This document shows, one piece after another, positions 7,737 through 17,400 of a DNA stretch of 64,000 bases. This DNA is from Candidatus Tidjanibacter gallistercoris (GTDB taxonomy: Bacteria; Bacteroidota; Bacteroidia; Bacteroidales; Rikenellaceae). The first letter of the stretch is position 1. The number at the start of each line of letters is the position of its first letter. The stretch covers positions 1 to 64,000 of the forward strand of contig DXFY01000016.1 of NCBI GenBank assembly GCA_019114205.1. Direction: 5' to 3'. The notes under the pieces are model-generated. The model worked only from the letters and a program-made list of their open reading frames with translations, was not told the origin of the DNA and did no database searches. A program made the position numbers and the translations under genes.

Positions 7737-8465
7737 ATGGATTTGGCTTTGGAAATGGAGCAAAAAACGACCGACGGCGCCGGATGCTGCTGCCAGGCAG
7801 CCGTGCGGAACGGCGAACTGAAAGAACTCGAACGACAGATAGCGAAAGACCTCCTTTCGATAGGGGCGGTCTTCCTCAGACCGGAAGAGCCCTTTACGTG
7901 GGCGAGCGGAATAAAGAGTCCGATTTACTGCGACAACCGTCTGACGCTGACGGCCCCCCGCGTCAGAGACCACATCGAGGCAGGACTCGCCCGCGTGGTG
8001 AAGGAGCTATACCCCGAATGCGAGGTGCTGATGGGCACGAGCACCGCTGGTATCGCGCATGCGGCCATTACGGCCACGCTGCTCGACCTGCCGATGGGAT
8101 ACGTCCGCGGAAACGCCAAAGACCATGGCCGTACGAATCAGATAGAGGGTCGGCTCGAACCGGGGCAGAAGGTGGTGGTCATCGAGGACCTTATCTCTAC
8201 GGGCGACAGCTGCATCGAGGTGGTTCGGGTGCTGCGGGCCGCCGGTGCGGAAGTGCTCGGCGTGGCCAGCATCTTTACCTACGGCATGCAGACCGGTCTC
8301 GAACACCTGCGCGACGCACAGGTGCGGAACCACAGCCTGTCCAATTTCGACACGCTCGTCGGGGTGGCGGCCGAGAACGGCTATATCCGTCCGGAGGACA
8401 TCCGGCGGCTCGTAGCCTTCCGCGACAATCCCCGCGACGAATCGTGGATTGCGTCCTCCCGGTAG
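7737..8465 (+). CDS. pyrE: Orotate phosphoribosyltransferase
   Basis: Joins orotate to PRPP to form OMP. Key elements are FTWASGIKSPIYCDNR, the dimer-loop segment VRGNAKDHGRTNQIEG and the PRPP-binding VVVIEDLISTGDSC (acidic pair followed by TG). The protein is 242 residues with an N-terminal extension of about 30 residues that includes three consecutive Cys (GCCCQ), longer than the typical 210-residue enzyme. An internal ATG at 7755 would shorten it slightly. It sits between pyrF and pyrB. Confidence 0.93.
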   Translation: MDLALEMEQKTTDGAGCCCQAAVRNGELKELERQIAKDLLSIGAVFLRPEEPFTWASGIKSPIYCDNRLTLTAPRVRDHIEAGLARVVKELYPECEVLMGTSTAGIAHAAITATLLDLPMGYVRGNAKDHGRTNQIEGRLEPGQKVVVIEDLISTGDSCIEVVRVLRAAGAEVLGVASIFTYGMQTGLEHLRDAQVRNHSLSNFDTLVGVAAENGYIRPEDIRRLVAFRDNPRDESWIASSR

Positions 8466-8563
8466 CCGTTCTCGCGGCACGGAATACCGATGCGGGCCGC
8501 CGGCATGCGGGCGGCGACATGAAAAAGATTATCAGTACCCATAACACATAAAACAGGTTTATT

Positions 8564-9649
8564 ATGCATCATCTTATCGACATCACCGACCTGAGCATGC
8601 AGGAATTGCAGGAGATTATCGATCTCGCGCTCGACATCATCGCAGACCGTCCGGCCTACACCGAAAGATGCAAGAACAAGACGCTGGCTACCCTATTCTA
8701 CGAACCGAGTACGCGCACCCGCCTCAGCTTCGAGGCCGCGATGCTCGAACTCGGCGGTAATGTCCTCGGATTCTCGGATGCAAGCACCTCCTCGGTGACG
8801 AAAGGGGAGTCGCTTGCCGATACCATAATGACCATCAACAAGTTCGCCGACATCATCGCCATGCGCCACCCCAAAGACGGCGCTCCGCTCGTGGCGTCGC
8901 GCGTGACCGACATACCGATTATCAACGGCGGCGACGGTTCGCACTGCCACCCGACGCAGACGCTCGCCGACCTGCTGACCATCAAGCGCGAAATGCGCCG
9001 TCTGGATAACCTCGTCATCGGTATGTGCGGCGACCTGAAGTTCGGCCGGACGGTGCATTCGCTCACGAAGGCCATGATGCGTTACGACAACATCCGCTTC
9101 GTGATGATATCGCCCGACGAACTCCGCATGCCGGAGCACGTGCTCGAAGAACTGCGCGAGGCGGGCATCCCGTACACCGAGGTGCGGGATATGGAGAGCG
9201 TGATGCCGGAGCTCGACATCCTCTACATGACGCGCGTACAGCGGGAACGTTTCGATGACCCGGCGGTATACGAGGCGCTCAAAGATACCTACATCCTCGA
9301 TGCGGAGAAGATGAAACTCGCCAAGAAGAACATGGCCGTCCTGCACCCGCTGCCCCGCGTGAACGAAATCGCCGTGGAGGTGGACAAGGACCCGCGTGCC
9401 GCATACTTCCGCGAGGTGGAAAACGGCAAGTTCATGCGTATGGCCCTTATCTGCAAACTGTTCGAATGGGAAAACAAGCGCATGGAGAATCCGCAGCTCG
9501 CAGGAGTGGTCGAGAATCCGCAGAGCGTGAAGTGCCCCAACAAGCGCTGCATCTGCAACTCGGAGAACGTACCCCAGCTCATGCGTCCCGTCGAGGGAGA
9601 ACAGGGTGCGTACCGCTGCGCATACTGCGAAACGTTGATTAAGGAGTAG
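8564..9649 (+). CDS. pyrB: Aspartate carbamoyltransferase catalytic chain with fused PyrI-type zinc-binding tail
   Basis: Condenses carbamoyl phosphate with aspartate, the committed step of pyrimidine synthesis. The first 305 or so residues are a complete catalytic chain: the carbamoyl-phosphate loop [13 protein letters not shown], the mobile loop with [33 protein letters not shown] and [11 protein letters not shown]. Instead of ending there it continues about 50 residues into a zinc-ribbon-like module with Cys324, Cys329, Cys352 and Cys355 (CPNKRC ... RCAYC). This is the Cys pattern of the zinc domain of the regulatory chain PyrI, but the nucleotide-binding allosteric domain is absent, and no separate pyrI occurs nearby. 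It is the last gene of the pyr operon, followed by a terminator. Confidence 0.93.
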   Translation: MHHLIDITDLSMQELQEIIDLALDIIADRPAYTERCKNKTLATLFYEPSTRTRLSFEAAMLELGGNVLGFSDASTSSVTKGESLADTIMTINKFADIIAMRHPKDGAPLVASRVTDIPIINGGDGSHCHPTQTLADLLTIKREMRRLDNLVIGMCGDLKFGRTVHSLTKAMMRYDNIRFVMISPDELRMPEHVLEELREAGIPYTEVRDMESVMPELDILYMTRVQRERFDDPAVYEALKDTYILDAEKMKLAKKNMAVLHPLPRVNEIAVEVDKDPRAAYFREVENGKFMRMALICKLFEWENKRMENPQLAGVVENPQSVKCPNKRCICNSENVPQLMRPVEGEQGAYRCAYCETLIKE

Positions 9650-9675
9650 CGGTATCCGCTGCTGTACCGCATGCG

Positions 9676-9708
9676 GCCGTCCGGGAACAGAGGTTCCCGG
9701 ACGGCTTT
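9676..9708 (+). terminator. Terminator of the pyr operon
   Basis: A 13-bp perfect stem (GCCGTCCGGGAAC at 9676-9688 with its complement at 9693-9705) and an AGAG tetraloop follow the pyrB stop by 26 nt, ending in TTTCGTTT. The T-tract is short but the stem is very strong. Confidence 0.75.
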
Positions 9709-10101
9709 CGTTTCGGGCGGAGACCGGATGTACTCTGTGCGGAGCCGAATCCGGTGTCGGGCGGCGATGCGGTCGTCCCGGTTGTGTGCAGGCGGAACGG
9801 TTTTTTCGCCGGCCTGAACGTGTCGGATGCGGGGAGTGCCGTGCACATGTTGTGCATACATGCAATGTGCCGGAATTACGGAACATACATGGCCGAAAGG
9901 GGAGGGCTGCGAGGCCCTTTTTCTTTCGTATGGATGGCGTATCAGTACTGTCCCGCTGTGCACAGCGATGTTACGCCTTTTACGGGAACCGCCGTCTGAG
10001 CAGGACAAGCGAGCTGCGTCCGTCCGAAACGCATCGTGTTGCGTGCCGCATCGGGAAGGTATCGTCGAAAACGGAAGGATGCTGTCTGCGGATTTATGGT
10101 A
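9709..10101. other. Intergenic, no gene seen
   Basis: Between the pyr terminator and the LRR-lipoprotein promoter. A small hairpin GGGC/GCCC at 9904-9917 followed by TTTTTCTTT could be a second weak terminator. Frames of 70-120 codons here have no recognisable domain and overlap each other. Confidence 0.4.
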
Positions 10102-10132
10102 TTGACGGAATCGCAGGAAAACGGTATTTTTG
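10102..10132 (+). promoter_or_regulatory. Promoter of the LRR lipoprotein
   Basis: TTG at 10102-10104, a 20-bp spacer and TATTTTTG (TAnnTTTG) at 10125-10132, about 24 bp upstream of the ATG at 10156. This gives the lipoprotein its own transcript, independent of the pyr operon. Confidence 0.7.
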
Positions 10133-10155
10133 CGGCACGAATCTGAAATGACTTG

Positions 10156-12321
10156 ATGTCGAAAAGAAGAATGCGAATGAAAAGGATAATACCGTTGCTC
10201 CTGCTGCCGATGCTTCTGGTCTCGTGCGACAAGGCGGGGGAGTGGTTCGGCGGCGGAGGGGAGAGCGGCGCGACTCCTCCGGAGATACGGGTCGAGACCG
10301 TGACCGATGTGAAAGTCACCATCGGAGTAGGAAGTTATGAAGAGACGGAGGGCGTGGAGTTCGGCATCTGCTGGGCGGAACACCCTGCGCCGGGAACCGA
10401 ACAGACCATTGCCCTGTCCGGTCCGGGGATGGCGGTCGAAATCGACGGGCTTGCTCCCCAGACCGAATATTACGCACGCAGTTATGCGCGCGGAGGGAAC
10501 GGTAAGACGACGTTCGGCGACGAGGTGCAGTTCACGACCGACCGGGAGCGTCCGAAAGTCAAGGTCATGGGCTGCAATGTGTTCGACCAGGCGGTGGAAG
10601 TGACATGTATGGCATGGGGGCCCCGTATCGAATCGGTGGGCGTGTGCTGGAATACCGAGGGGGCTCCGAGCACGGAGAACGGCGAATCGGAGGATTGCGT
10701 TTATGATGCCGAAAACGATGTTTATACGGTCACGCTGACCGGGCTCGAAGAGTCTACGCAGTATTACCTGAAAGGATATGTCCGGACGGACGACGGCGCG
10801 ACCTATCTGTCCGAAGAAGAGTTGGATTTCCGTACCGAAGGCGTTTATGTTCCCGACATGTGGGTGAACATGCCTATCGAGCGGGAAGACACCTATGCCG
10901 ATATCACTTATGAAGTGAACGAGGAGCACATCATCCGCCGCGGTCTCTGCTGGGCTGCGGAACCCGAACCCACCGTGGACGATGCGAAGACGGACGACGG
11001 GACGCAGAGCGGTGTGTTGACGGTGCGCATCGAGGGTCTGGAGCCGGCTACGGACTATTACATCCGTCCTTACGTGGTGCTTCCGCACGCGGTAGACGGA
11101 GAGCGGCTTTATTACGGTACCGAGGAGGTTTTCACCACCTACGAGGCCGACGTGTTCTTCGAAGTGCCGGATGCGGTCTTTGCCGCATACCTCGTGGAAG
11201 CATTCGACAAGAACGGCGACGGCAGGGTTTCCGAACGCGAAGCAGCGGATGTTTCCTATATGGACGATTTGGGGTATCGCAACATCGCTTCGCTGGAGGG
11301 CATCGAGCACTTCCCGAACCTGGCGGTCATCCGCTGTCCGGGCAATCGGATAACGAAACTCGACCTGAGCGGCAATCCGAAACTGTTCAACGTGGACTGC
11401 AGCGACAACAACCTGACCGAACTCATTCTGGGGACGAGTGCGCTGGAGATGCTCGACTGTGCCGGCAACGTGCTGACCGACCTGGATATCTCCGGCCTTC
11501 CGGCGCTGCGCGACCTCGATTGCAGCGACAACATGCTGCGTACGCTCGATTGCAGTGCGAACGTCGGTCTGGAGGAACTCTCGTGCAGGGATAATCCGCT
11601 CACGTCGCTGCTCGGTCTCGGCAGTAGTCCGGAACTGAACAAGCTCTATTGCGGGAGCTGCAGTCTGACCGAGCTCGACCTGTCGGCCAATACGAAGTTG
11701 ACGTACCTGTTTTGCGACGACAACGAACTGACGGAGCTCGACCTTTCCCACTGTACGGCCCTGACCAACCTTTCCTGCCGTTTCAACAGTCTGTCCGTGC
11801 TCGATGTGGCCGGCGCGACGCAGCTGCGCGACATCGATTGCGGTTATAACGAGCAAATCGCCGTGCTCGACCTGAGCCGGTGCAAGAAGCTCGAACGTGT
11901 GGACTGTTCCAAAAACCGAATCGCGGAACTCGACCTTTCGGACAATCCGTTCCTTGGCTCCGTGCGCTGCGAGCAGAACGAACTGACGCTGCTGGATGTG
12001 TCGGGCTGTTCTGTACTCGAATCGCTGATGTGTTACGGCAATGCGCTTTCCTCGCTCGATTTGGGCGGCCTTTCCGTACTCGATTTCCTGAACTGCAGCG
12101 AGAACCGGCTCGTTTCGCTCGATACTGGCGATGCGGTGCGGCTGACCACGCTCGTCTGCAACACCAATTCACTTGGGTCGCTGGACGTGTCGCGCAACAC
12201 GTATCTCGAATACCTCGACTGCGGTAAGAACGATATCACGACGCTCGACCTGCGCAATTGCCCCGACCTCGAACCGGGGAACCTGGTCTGCGATTCGTAT
12301 GTGAACGTCGTCTGGAAGTAA
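10156..12321 (+). CDS. Surface lipoprotein with Fn3-like modules, a calcium-loop motif and leucine-rich repeats
   Basis: About 721 residues. A lipoprotein signal (RIIPLLLLPMLLVSCDK) is followed by a Gly-rich linker. Three modules of about 100 residues resemble the fibronectin-III-like domains of Bacteroidetes surface proteins, each closing on a TT-D/FRTE-type strand. A single EF-hand/dockerin-like loop, DKNGDGRVSEREA, comes next. The C-terminal half holds about 15 leucine-rich repeats of roughly 21-22 residues of the pattern L..LDCS.N.LT.LDLS.N, with Cys on the concave face (LDCSDN, LSCRDN, LFCDDN). Start codons at 10156 and 10174 are both possible. Such proteins usually display binding surfaces on the outer membrane; the ligand is unknown. 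It sits alone between the pyr and pur clusters with its own promoter. Confidence 0.85.
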   Translation: MSKRRMRMKRIIPLLLLPMLLVSCDKAGEWFGGGGESGATPPEIRVETVTDVKVTIGVGSYEETEGVEFGICWAEHPAPGTEQTIALSGPGMAVEIDGLAPQTEYYARSYARGGNGKTTFGDEVQFTTDRERPKVKVMGCNVFDQAVEVTCMAWGPRIESVGVCWNTEGAPSTENGESEDCVYDAENDVYTVTLTGLEESTQYYLKGYVRTDDGATYLSEEELDFRTEGVYVPDMWVNMPIEREDTYADITYEVNEEHIIRRGLCWAAEPEPTVDDAKTDDGTQSGVLTVRIEGLEPATDYYIRPYVVLPHAVDGERLYYGTEEVFTTYEADVFFEVPDAVFAAYLVEAFDKNGDGRVSEREAADVSYMDDLGYRNIASLEGIEHFPNLAVIRCPGNRITKLDLSGNPKLFNVDCSDNNLTELILGTSALEMLDCAGNVLTDLDISGLPALRDLDCSDNMLRTLDCSANVGLEELSCRDNPLTSLLGLGSSPELNKLYCGSCSLTELDLSANTKLTYLFCDDNELTELDLSHCTALTNLSCRFNSLSVLDVAGATQLRDIDCGYNEQIAVLDLSRCKKLERVDCSKNRIAELDLSDNPFLGSVRCEQNELTLLDVSGCSVLESLMCYGNALSSLDLGGLSVLDFLNCSENRLVSLDTGDAVRLTTLVCNTNSLGSLDVSRNTYLEYLDCGKNDITTLDLRNCPDLEPGNLVCDSYVNVVWK

Positions 12322-12346
12322 TTGCCGTCCGACTTGCGGCAAGTCG

Positions 12347-12372
12347 CGGCGGGAGGCTTCGGTCTCCCGCCG
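12347..12372 (+). terminator. Terminator-like hairpin after the LRR lipoprotein
   Basis: A 9-bp stem CGGCGGGAG/CTCCCGCCG with an 8-nt loop lies 25 nt after the stop. A smaller hairpin, CGACTTG/CAAGTCG, lies just before it. There is no real T-tract, so efficiency is uncertain. Confidence 0.4.
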
Positions 12373-12454
12373 TGTCCGTATCCGGGGAGGCGGCCGTCGG
12401 GGAACGTTCCGATGCGTGGAACGGCGGACCGACCGAAAAAACGTAGGCAGTCCG

Positions 12455-12485
12455 TTGCGTTTTACGCGGGAATGTATTACCTTTA
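12455..12485 (+). promoter_or_regulatory. Putative promoter of purEKLC
   Basis: TTG at 12455-12457, a 20-bp spacer and TACCTTTA at 12478-12485, one base off the TAnnTTTG consensus. If used, it produces a leader of about 283 nt before purE. A second, poorer box (TATTTTTA) lies near 12753-12760, close to purE, and might serve instead. Confidence 0.5.
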
Positions 12486-12570
12486 CACCTTTAAAGAACG
12501 AAAGGATTGACCGCGGGGGGCGGCGACGAACGTTCCGACGAATTTATTTATGCCTCTAACAGACTCTTTG

Positions 12571-12607
12571 GGTATCCGTACGACAAGGGTCGTGCCTTTA
12601 TTTTTTC
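12571..12607 (+). terminator. Candidate attenuator hairpin in the purE leader
   Basis: ACGAC/GTCGT (with possible outer GGT/GCC pairs) forms a short stem around 12579-12595 and is followed by TTTATTTTTT at 12597-12606. Lying between promoter and purE, it could be a conditional terminator. The stem is weak and I recognise no known riboswitch fold, so this is tentative. Another small hairpin, CCGGAA/TTCCGG, follows at 12611-12626. Confidence 0.35.
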
Positions 12608-12773
12608 CTGCCGGAAGGCTTTCCGGTGGTGCGTGCGGGGCGGCAGTGTCCGGCGCGCGGACGGAGAAGGGGCTGGGGAACGGGCAGAACCCCCGAAAGT
12701 GGAATGAGCCGCTATGACATGGTCGTGTTGTAGCGGTTCGTCATTAGAGCGGATATTTTTAAAGAATGAAGAT

Positions 12774-13247
12774 ATGGCAAAGGTAGGAGTCATCATGGGG
12801 TCGGTGAGCGACTGGGAGGTGATGTCGGCGGCGGCCGAAACCCTCGAAGCGTTCGGCGTGGCGTATGAGAAACGGATTGTTTCGGCGCACCGCACGCCCG
12901 ACCTGCTGGCCGAATATGCCAAGACGGCCAGGGCACGGGGCATCGAGGTAATCATCGCGGGTGCGGGCGGCGCAGCCCATTTGCCGGGCATGGTCGCTTC
13001 CATGACCACGTTGCCGGTGGTAGGGGTGCCGGTAAAGTCGCGGGCGCTGAACGGCCTCGACTCCCTGCTCTCCATCGTACAGATGCCCGCGGGCGTTCCG
13101 GTAGCCACGGTGGCCATCAACGGGGCGAAGAACGCCGCCCTCGTAGCGGTGAGCATCCTCGCGCTGAATGACCAGTCGCTGGCGTCGGCGCTGGAGGATT
13201 TCCGCCGCCGGCAGACCGAAACGGTGCTGATGACCGAATTGCAATAA
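12774..13247 (+). CDS. purE: N5-carboxyaminoimidazole ribonucleotide mutase
   Basis: Class I PurE, converting N5-CAIR to CAIR. The 157-residue protein starts [17 protein letters not shown] (phosphate-binding GSxSDW), then [27 protein letters not shown] and the conserved [16 protein letters not shown]. The start at 12774 is preferred because residues upstream of it do not resemble PurE. It is followed 13 nt later by purK, the usual partner supplying N5-CAIR. Confidence 0.95.
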   Translation: MAKVGVIMGSVSDWEVMSAAAETLEAFGVAYEKRIVSAHRTPDLLAEYAKTARARGIEVIIAGAGGAAHLPGMVASMTTLPVVGVPVKSRALNGLDSLLSIVQMPAGVPVATVAINGAKNAALVAVSILALNDQSLASALEDFRRRQTETVLMTELQ

Positions 13248-13260
13248 CCATCGACCGGCT

Positions 13261-14388
13261 TTGAAGAGGGTGAAGACCATAGGAATCATAGGCGGCGGAC
13301 AGTTGGGGCTGATGATAGCCGAGCAGGCTGCCGTGCTCGGAGCGCGGACGGTGTGCCTCGATCCGGCTCCGGACGCACCGGCCTTCCGCGTGTGCGACGA
13401 GCATATCGTGGCCGCTTTCGACGATGCCGCAGCACTCGAAGAGTTGTGCCGCCGCAGCGATGCGGTGACGTATGAATTTGAAAACGTGCCGGGCGAAATA
13501 CTCGTGCCGTTGACCGAGCAATACAACATCCCGCAGGGATACCGTCCGCTGTACGATTCGCAGGACCGGATAAGGGAGAAGACCAACGCCCGCGACAACG
13601 GGCTGCGCGTGCCCCGTTTCGCTGAGGTGCACGACCGCGAGTCGCTGCTGAAGGGAATTGCCGAGATAGGCTGTCCGTGCGTCTTCAAGACGCGCACGCT
13701 CGGTTATGACGGACACGGACAGGCAGTGCTGCGCACTCCGGAGGATATCGTCAAAGCGGAACCTTATCTGGGGACGCCTGCCATTCTGGAGGAGTTCGTG
13801 CCGTTCGATTACGAGGCGAGCATCGTCATGGTGAACGACGGGCGGCGCATCGTCAGCTTCCCGATAGGACAGAACATCCACCGCGAGGGCATCCTCGACC
13901 TGTGCCTCGTCCCGGCCCCGCGCATGGACGATGCCGTGCGGGCCTCGCTCGTCGCGCAGAGCGAGGCGTTCATGCGCCGGTGCGGTTATACGGGTATTCT
14001 GGCCATCGAATATTTCGTAAAGGGCGGGGAGCTGTACTTCAACGAAATGGCTCCGCGTCCGCACAACAGCGGTCATTATACCATCGAGGGGTGCACCACC
14101 AACCAGTTCCGCGAGCTGTGCCGCTACCTGCTGGGCGAACCCTTGCAGGAACCGCAGCTCGTGGCGCCGACGGTGATGAAGAACATTCTCGGCGAAGACC
14201 TTGCCGCAGCGCAGACCGTGGCAGCCGAGGTCGCATGCGGCGCACGGCCGGAACCGAAGGGTGGCGTGCACGTCCACCTGTACGGCAAGAGCGTCAGCAA
14301 ACCCAAACGGAAGATGGGGCACATCACCTTCGTGGACACGACTCAGGAGGAGTACGATACCCGCTGGCGGGAACGCTTCGTGCAGTGA
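13261..14388 (+). CDS. purK: N5-carboxyaminoimidazole ribonucleotide synthase
   Basis: ATP-grasp enzyme carboxylating AIR with bicarbonate. It shows the N-terminal GGGQLGLM nucleotide fold, YEFENVP, QDRIREK, the ATP-site strand FKTRTLGYDGHGQ, and the metal ligands in EYFVKGGELYFNEMAPRPHNSGHYTIEG. The frame has no ATG near the N-terminus; it likely starts at TTG 13261 (or GTG 13270), giving 375 residues. It is tightly linked to purE. Confidence 0.93.
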   Translation: MKRVKTIGIIGGGQLGLMIAEQAAVLGARTVCLDPAPDAPAFRVCDEHIVAAFDDAAALEELCRRSDAVTYEFENVPGEILVPLTEQYNIPQGYRPLYDSQDRIREKTNARDNGLRVPRFAEVHDRESLLKGIAEIGCPCVFKTRTLGYDGHGQAVLRTPEDIVKAEPYLGTPAILEEFVPFDYEASIVMVNDGRRIVSFPIGQNIHREGILDLCLVPAPRMDDAVRASLVAQSEAFMRRCGYTGILAIEYFVKGGELYFNEMAPRPHNSGHYTIEGCTTNQFRELCRYLLGEPLQEPQLVAPTVMKNILGEDLAAAQTVAAEVACGARPEPKGGVHVHLYGKSVSKPKRKMGHITFVDTTQEEYDTRWRERFVQ

Positions 14389-14434
14389 GGAGCCCGGCAG
14401 TCGAGACAGGAACGGAGAAAACCGCAAAAGATAT

Positions 14435-17400
14435 ATGGAGAATTACCGTATTTACGTAGAGAAGAAACCGGAATTCAGGGTGGAGGCGCAGAGCCTTCAG
14501 GAGGAGCTGAACGGCAACCTGGGCCTGTCGCTCAGGGGACTGCGTCTGCTGAATGTGTACGACCTGTTCGGCTTTACGCCGGAGCTGCTCGAAAAGAGCC
14601 GTTACGGGGTATTCGGAGAGCTCGTGACGGATGTCGTGACCGACAGCCTCGACCTGACGGGCAGGAAGTACCTTGCCGTGGAGTACCTTCCCGGTCAGTT
14701 CGACCAGCGGGCTTCCTCGGCCGAGGAGTGCGTCATGCTGCTGGAACCCGACGCCGGGGTGAAGATACGCAGCGCGCGGCTGCTGATACTGGACGACGAC
14801 GTGACGGATGCCGACATGGCGCGTATCCGCAAATATTATATCAACGGCGTGGAGTCGCGCGAGAAAAACCTCGCCGTACTCGGACTGAACGAGAACGCCG
14901 AAGTGCGGCCGGTACCCGTACTGGAGGGCTTCACGCGGATGACCGACGGAGAGCTCGCCCCCTATTGCAGGGCCAGCGGACTGGCGATGAATGCCGACGA
15001 CCTGCGTGAAGTGGTGGCTTATTTCCGCCGCGAGGGGCGCGACCCCTCCGAAACGGAGCTCCGGATACTGGATACCTATTGGAGCGACCATTGCCGCCAC
15101 ACCACCTTCACGACCGTGTTGGAGGAGATTACCGTGGACGAGTCGTTCATGAAAGGCGAAATGGAAGGGGCGCTCGACCTCTACCGCCGCATGCGGGAGG
15201 AGTTGGGACGCACCGACAAGCCGGTTTGCCTGATGGATATGGCGACCATCGGGGCGCGTTACCTGAAAAAGAAAGGATTGCTCGCCGACCTGGAGGAGAG
15301 CGAGGAGAACAATGCGTGCAGCATTTACATCAACGTCGATGTGGACGGCCGGCCGCAGCGTTGGCTGCTTCAGTTCAAGAACGAAACGCACAACCATCCC
15401 ACCGAAATAGAGCCTTTCGGTGGCGCCTCCACCTGTCTGGGCGGCGCCATACGCGACCCGCTCTCCGGCCGTGCATACGTCTATCAGGCGATGCGCGTGA
15501 CCGGCGCCGGCAATATATACCAGCCCGTCGGGGAGACGCTCGAAGGGAAACTGCCGCAGCGCATCATCAGTACGAAGGCCGCTGCCGGATATTCGAGTTA
15601 CGGCAACCAAATCGGTCTGGCTACCACGCACGTAAGGGAAATATACCATCCCGACTATGTGGCCAAACGCCTCGAAGTGGGGGCGGTCGCCGGGGCGGTG
15701 AAGGCGGAGCATGTCCGCCGGGAACGTCCCGTGCCGGGCGACATCGTGCTGCTGCTGGGCGGTCGTACGGGGCGCGACGGTATCGGCGGGGCGACGGGCT
15801 CCTCGAAGGAGCACAATGCGCAGTCGCTCGAGGAGTGCGGCAGCGAGGTGCAGAAGGGCAACGCCCCCGAAGAACGCAAGCTGCAGCGTCTGTTCCGCAG
15901 GCCGGAAGTGACGCGCCTGATTAAAAAGTCGAACGACTTCGGCGCGGGAGGCGTCAGCGTGGCCATCGGCGAGCTGACCGACGGACTGGACATATACCTC
16001 GACCGCGTGCCGACCAAATACAGCGGTCTGAACGCTACGGAACTGGCCATCAGCGAATCGCAGGAGCGCATGGCCGTCGTCATCGAGCGTGCGGACCGGG
16101 AGGAGTTCGAGCGTTACTGCGCCGAGGAGAACGTGGAGGCGACGCACGTGGCCGATGTGACCGATACGTGTCGTATGAGGATGTACAACGGGGAGCGGCT
16201 CGTCGTGGACCTCTCCCGCGAATTTATCGACAGCGCCGGGGCCCGGCACTATGCAAGGGCGGCCGTAGCCGGCGTCGAGCGCCGCGACCCGTTCCTGCGC
16301 CGGGTTCAGGGAGCGACGACGGCCGAGAAGATGCGGGCCGTGCTGTCGGACGACAACGTGGTGTCGCAGAAGGGCATGGTGGAAATGTTCGATTCCACGA
16401 TAGGCGCCTCGACGGTGCTGATGCCCTACGGCGGCCGCACGCAGCAGACCGAAACGCAGGTGTCGGTGCAGAAGATACCCGTCGGGGACGGATATACCGA
16501 TACGGCCAGCATCATGACGTTCGGCTTCAATCCCTTCGTTTCGGCATGGAGCCCCTACCACGGTGCGGCTTACGCCGTCGTGGAGGCGGTGACGAAAGCG
16601 GTTGCGGCGGGTGCGGCGTACGAAGGGATGCGTTTCTCCTATCAGGAGTATTTCGAGCGCATGACCGACGACCCGCATACGTGGGGCAAGCCGCTCGCGG
16701 CCCTGCTCGGCGCACTGAAGATGCAGGAGGCGCTGGGATTGCCATCCATCGGCGGCAAGGACTCCATGAGCGGTACGTTCAGGGATATCGACGTGCCGCC
16801 GACGCTCATCGCTTTCGGCATCACGACCGTAGATGCCGACCGGGTGATAAGCCCGGAATTCAAGGAGGCCGGCCACCGCATTTACCTCATCGAACACCTG
16901 CCGCTGCACAACTATATGCCCGATACGGAGGTGTTGAAAAAGAACTGGTCTTACGTGCACGAACGGATTGCGGCGGGCGATATCGTCTCCGGCTGGGCCG
17001 TCGGTTTCGGCGGCGTGGCGGAAGCCGTCGCCAAAATGTCCTTCGGCAACCGAATCGGGGCCGACATCCGGGTGAACGAACGGGAACTGTTCGGCTTCGG
17101 GTACGGCTCTATCGTGGTGGAAAGCCGTGCGGAGCTCGACTGGCCGGGGGCGGTGGAACTCGGCCGTACCGTCGCGGAGGAGGCGGTGACGGTCAATGGC
17201 GAACGGATGGCCCTCGACGAACTGCTGGAAGCCAATACGGTGAAATTCGCCGCGGTATATCCCGACAGGGGAACGACCGAGGCGCCCGTCATGCAGCACG
17301 AGCCGCAGCCGGTACGGTTCGAATATCCGGGTCCGGCAAAGGAACATCCGGTGGCCTACCTACCTTCGTTTCCCGGTACGAACTGCGATTACGATACGGC

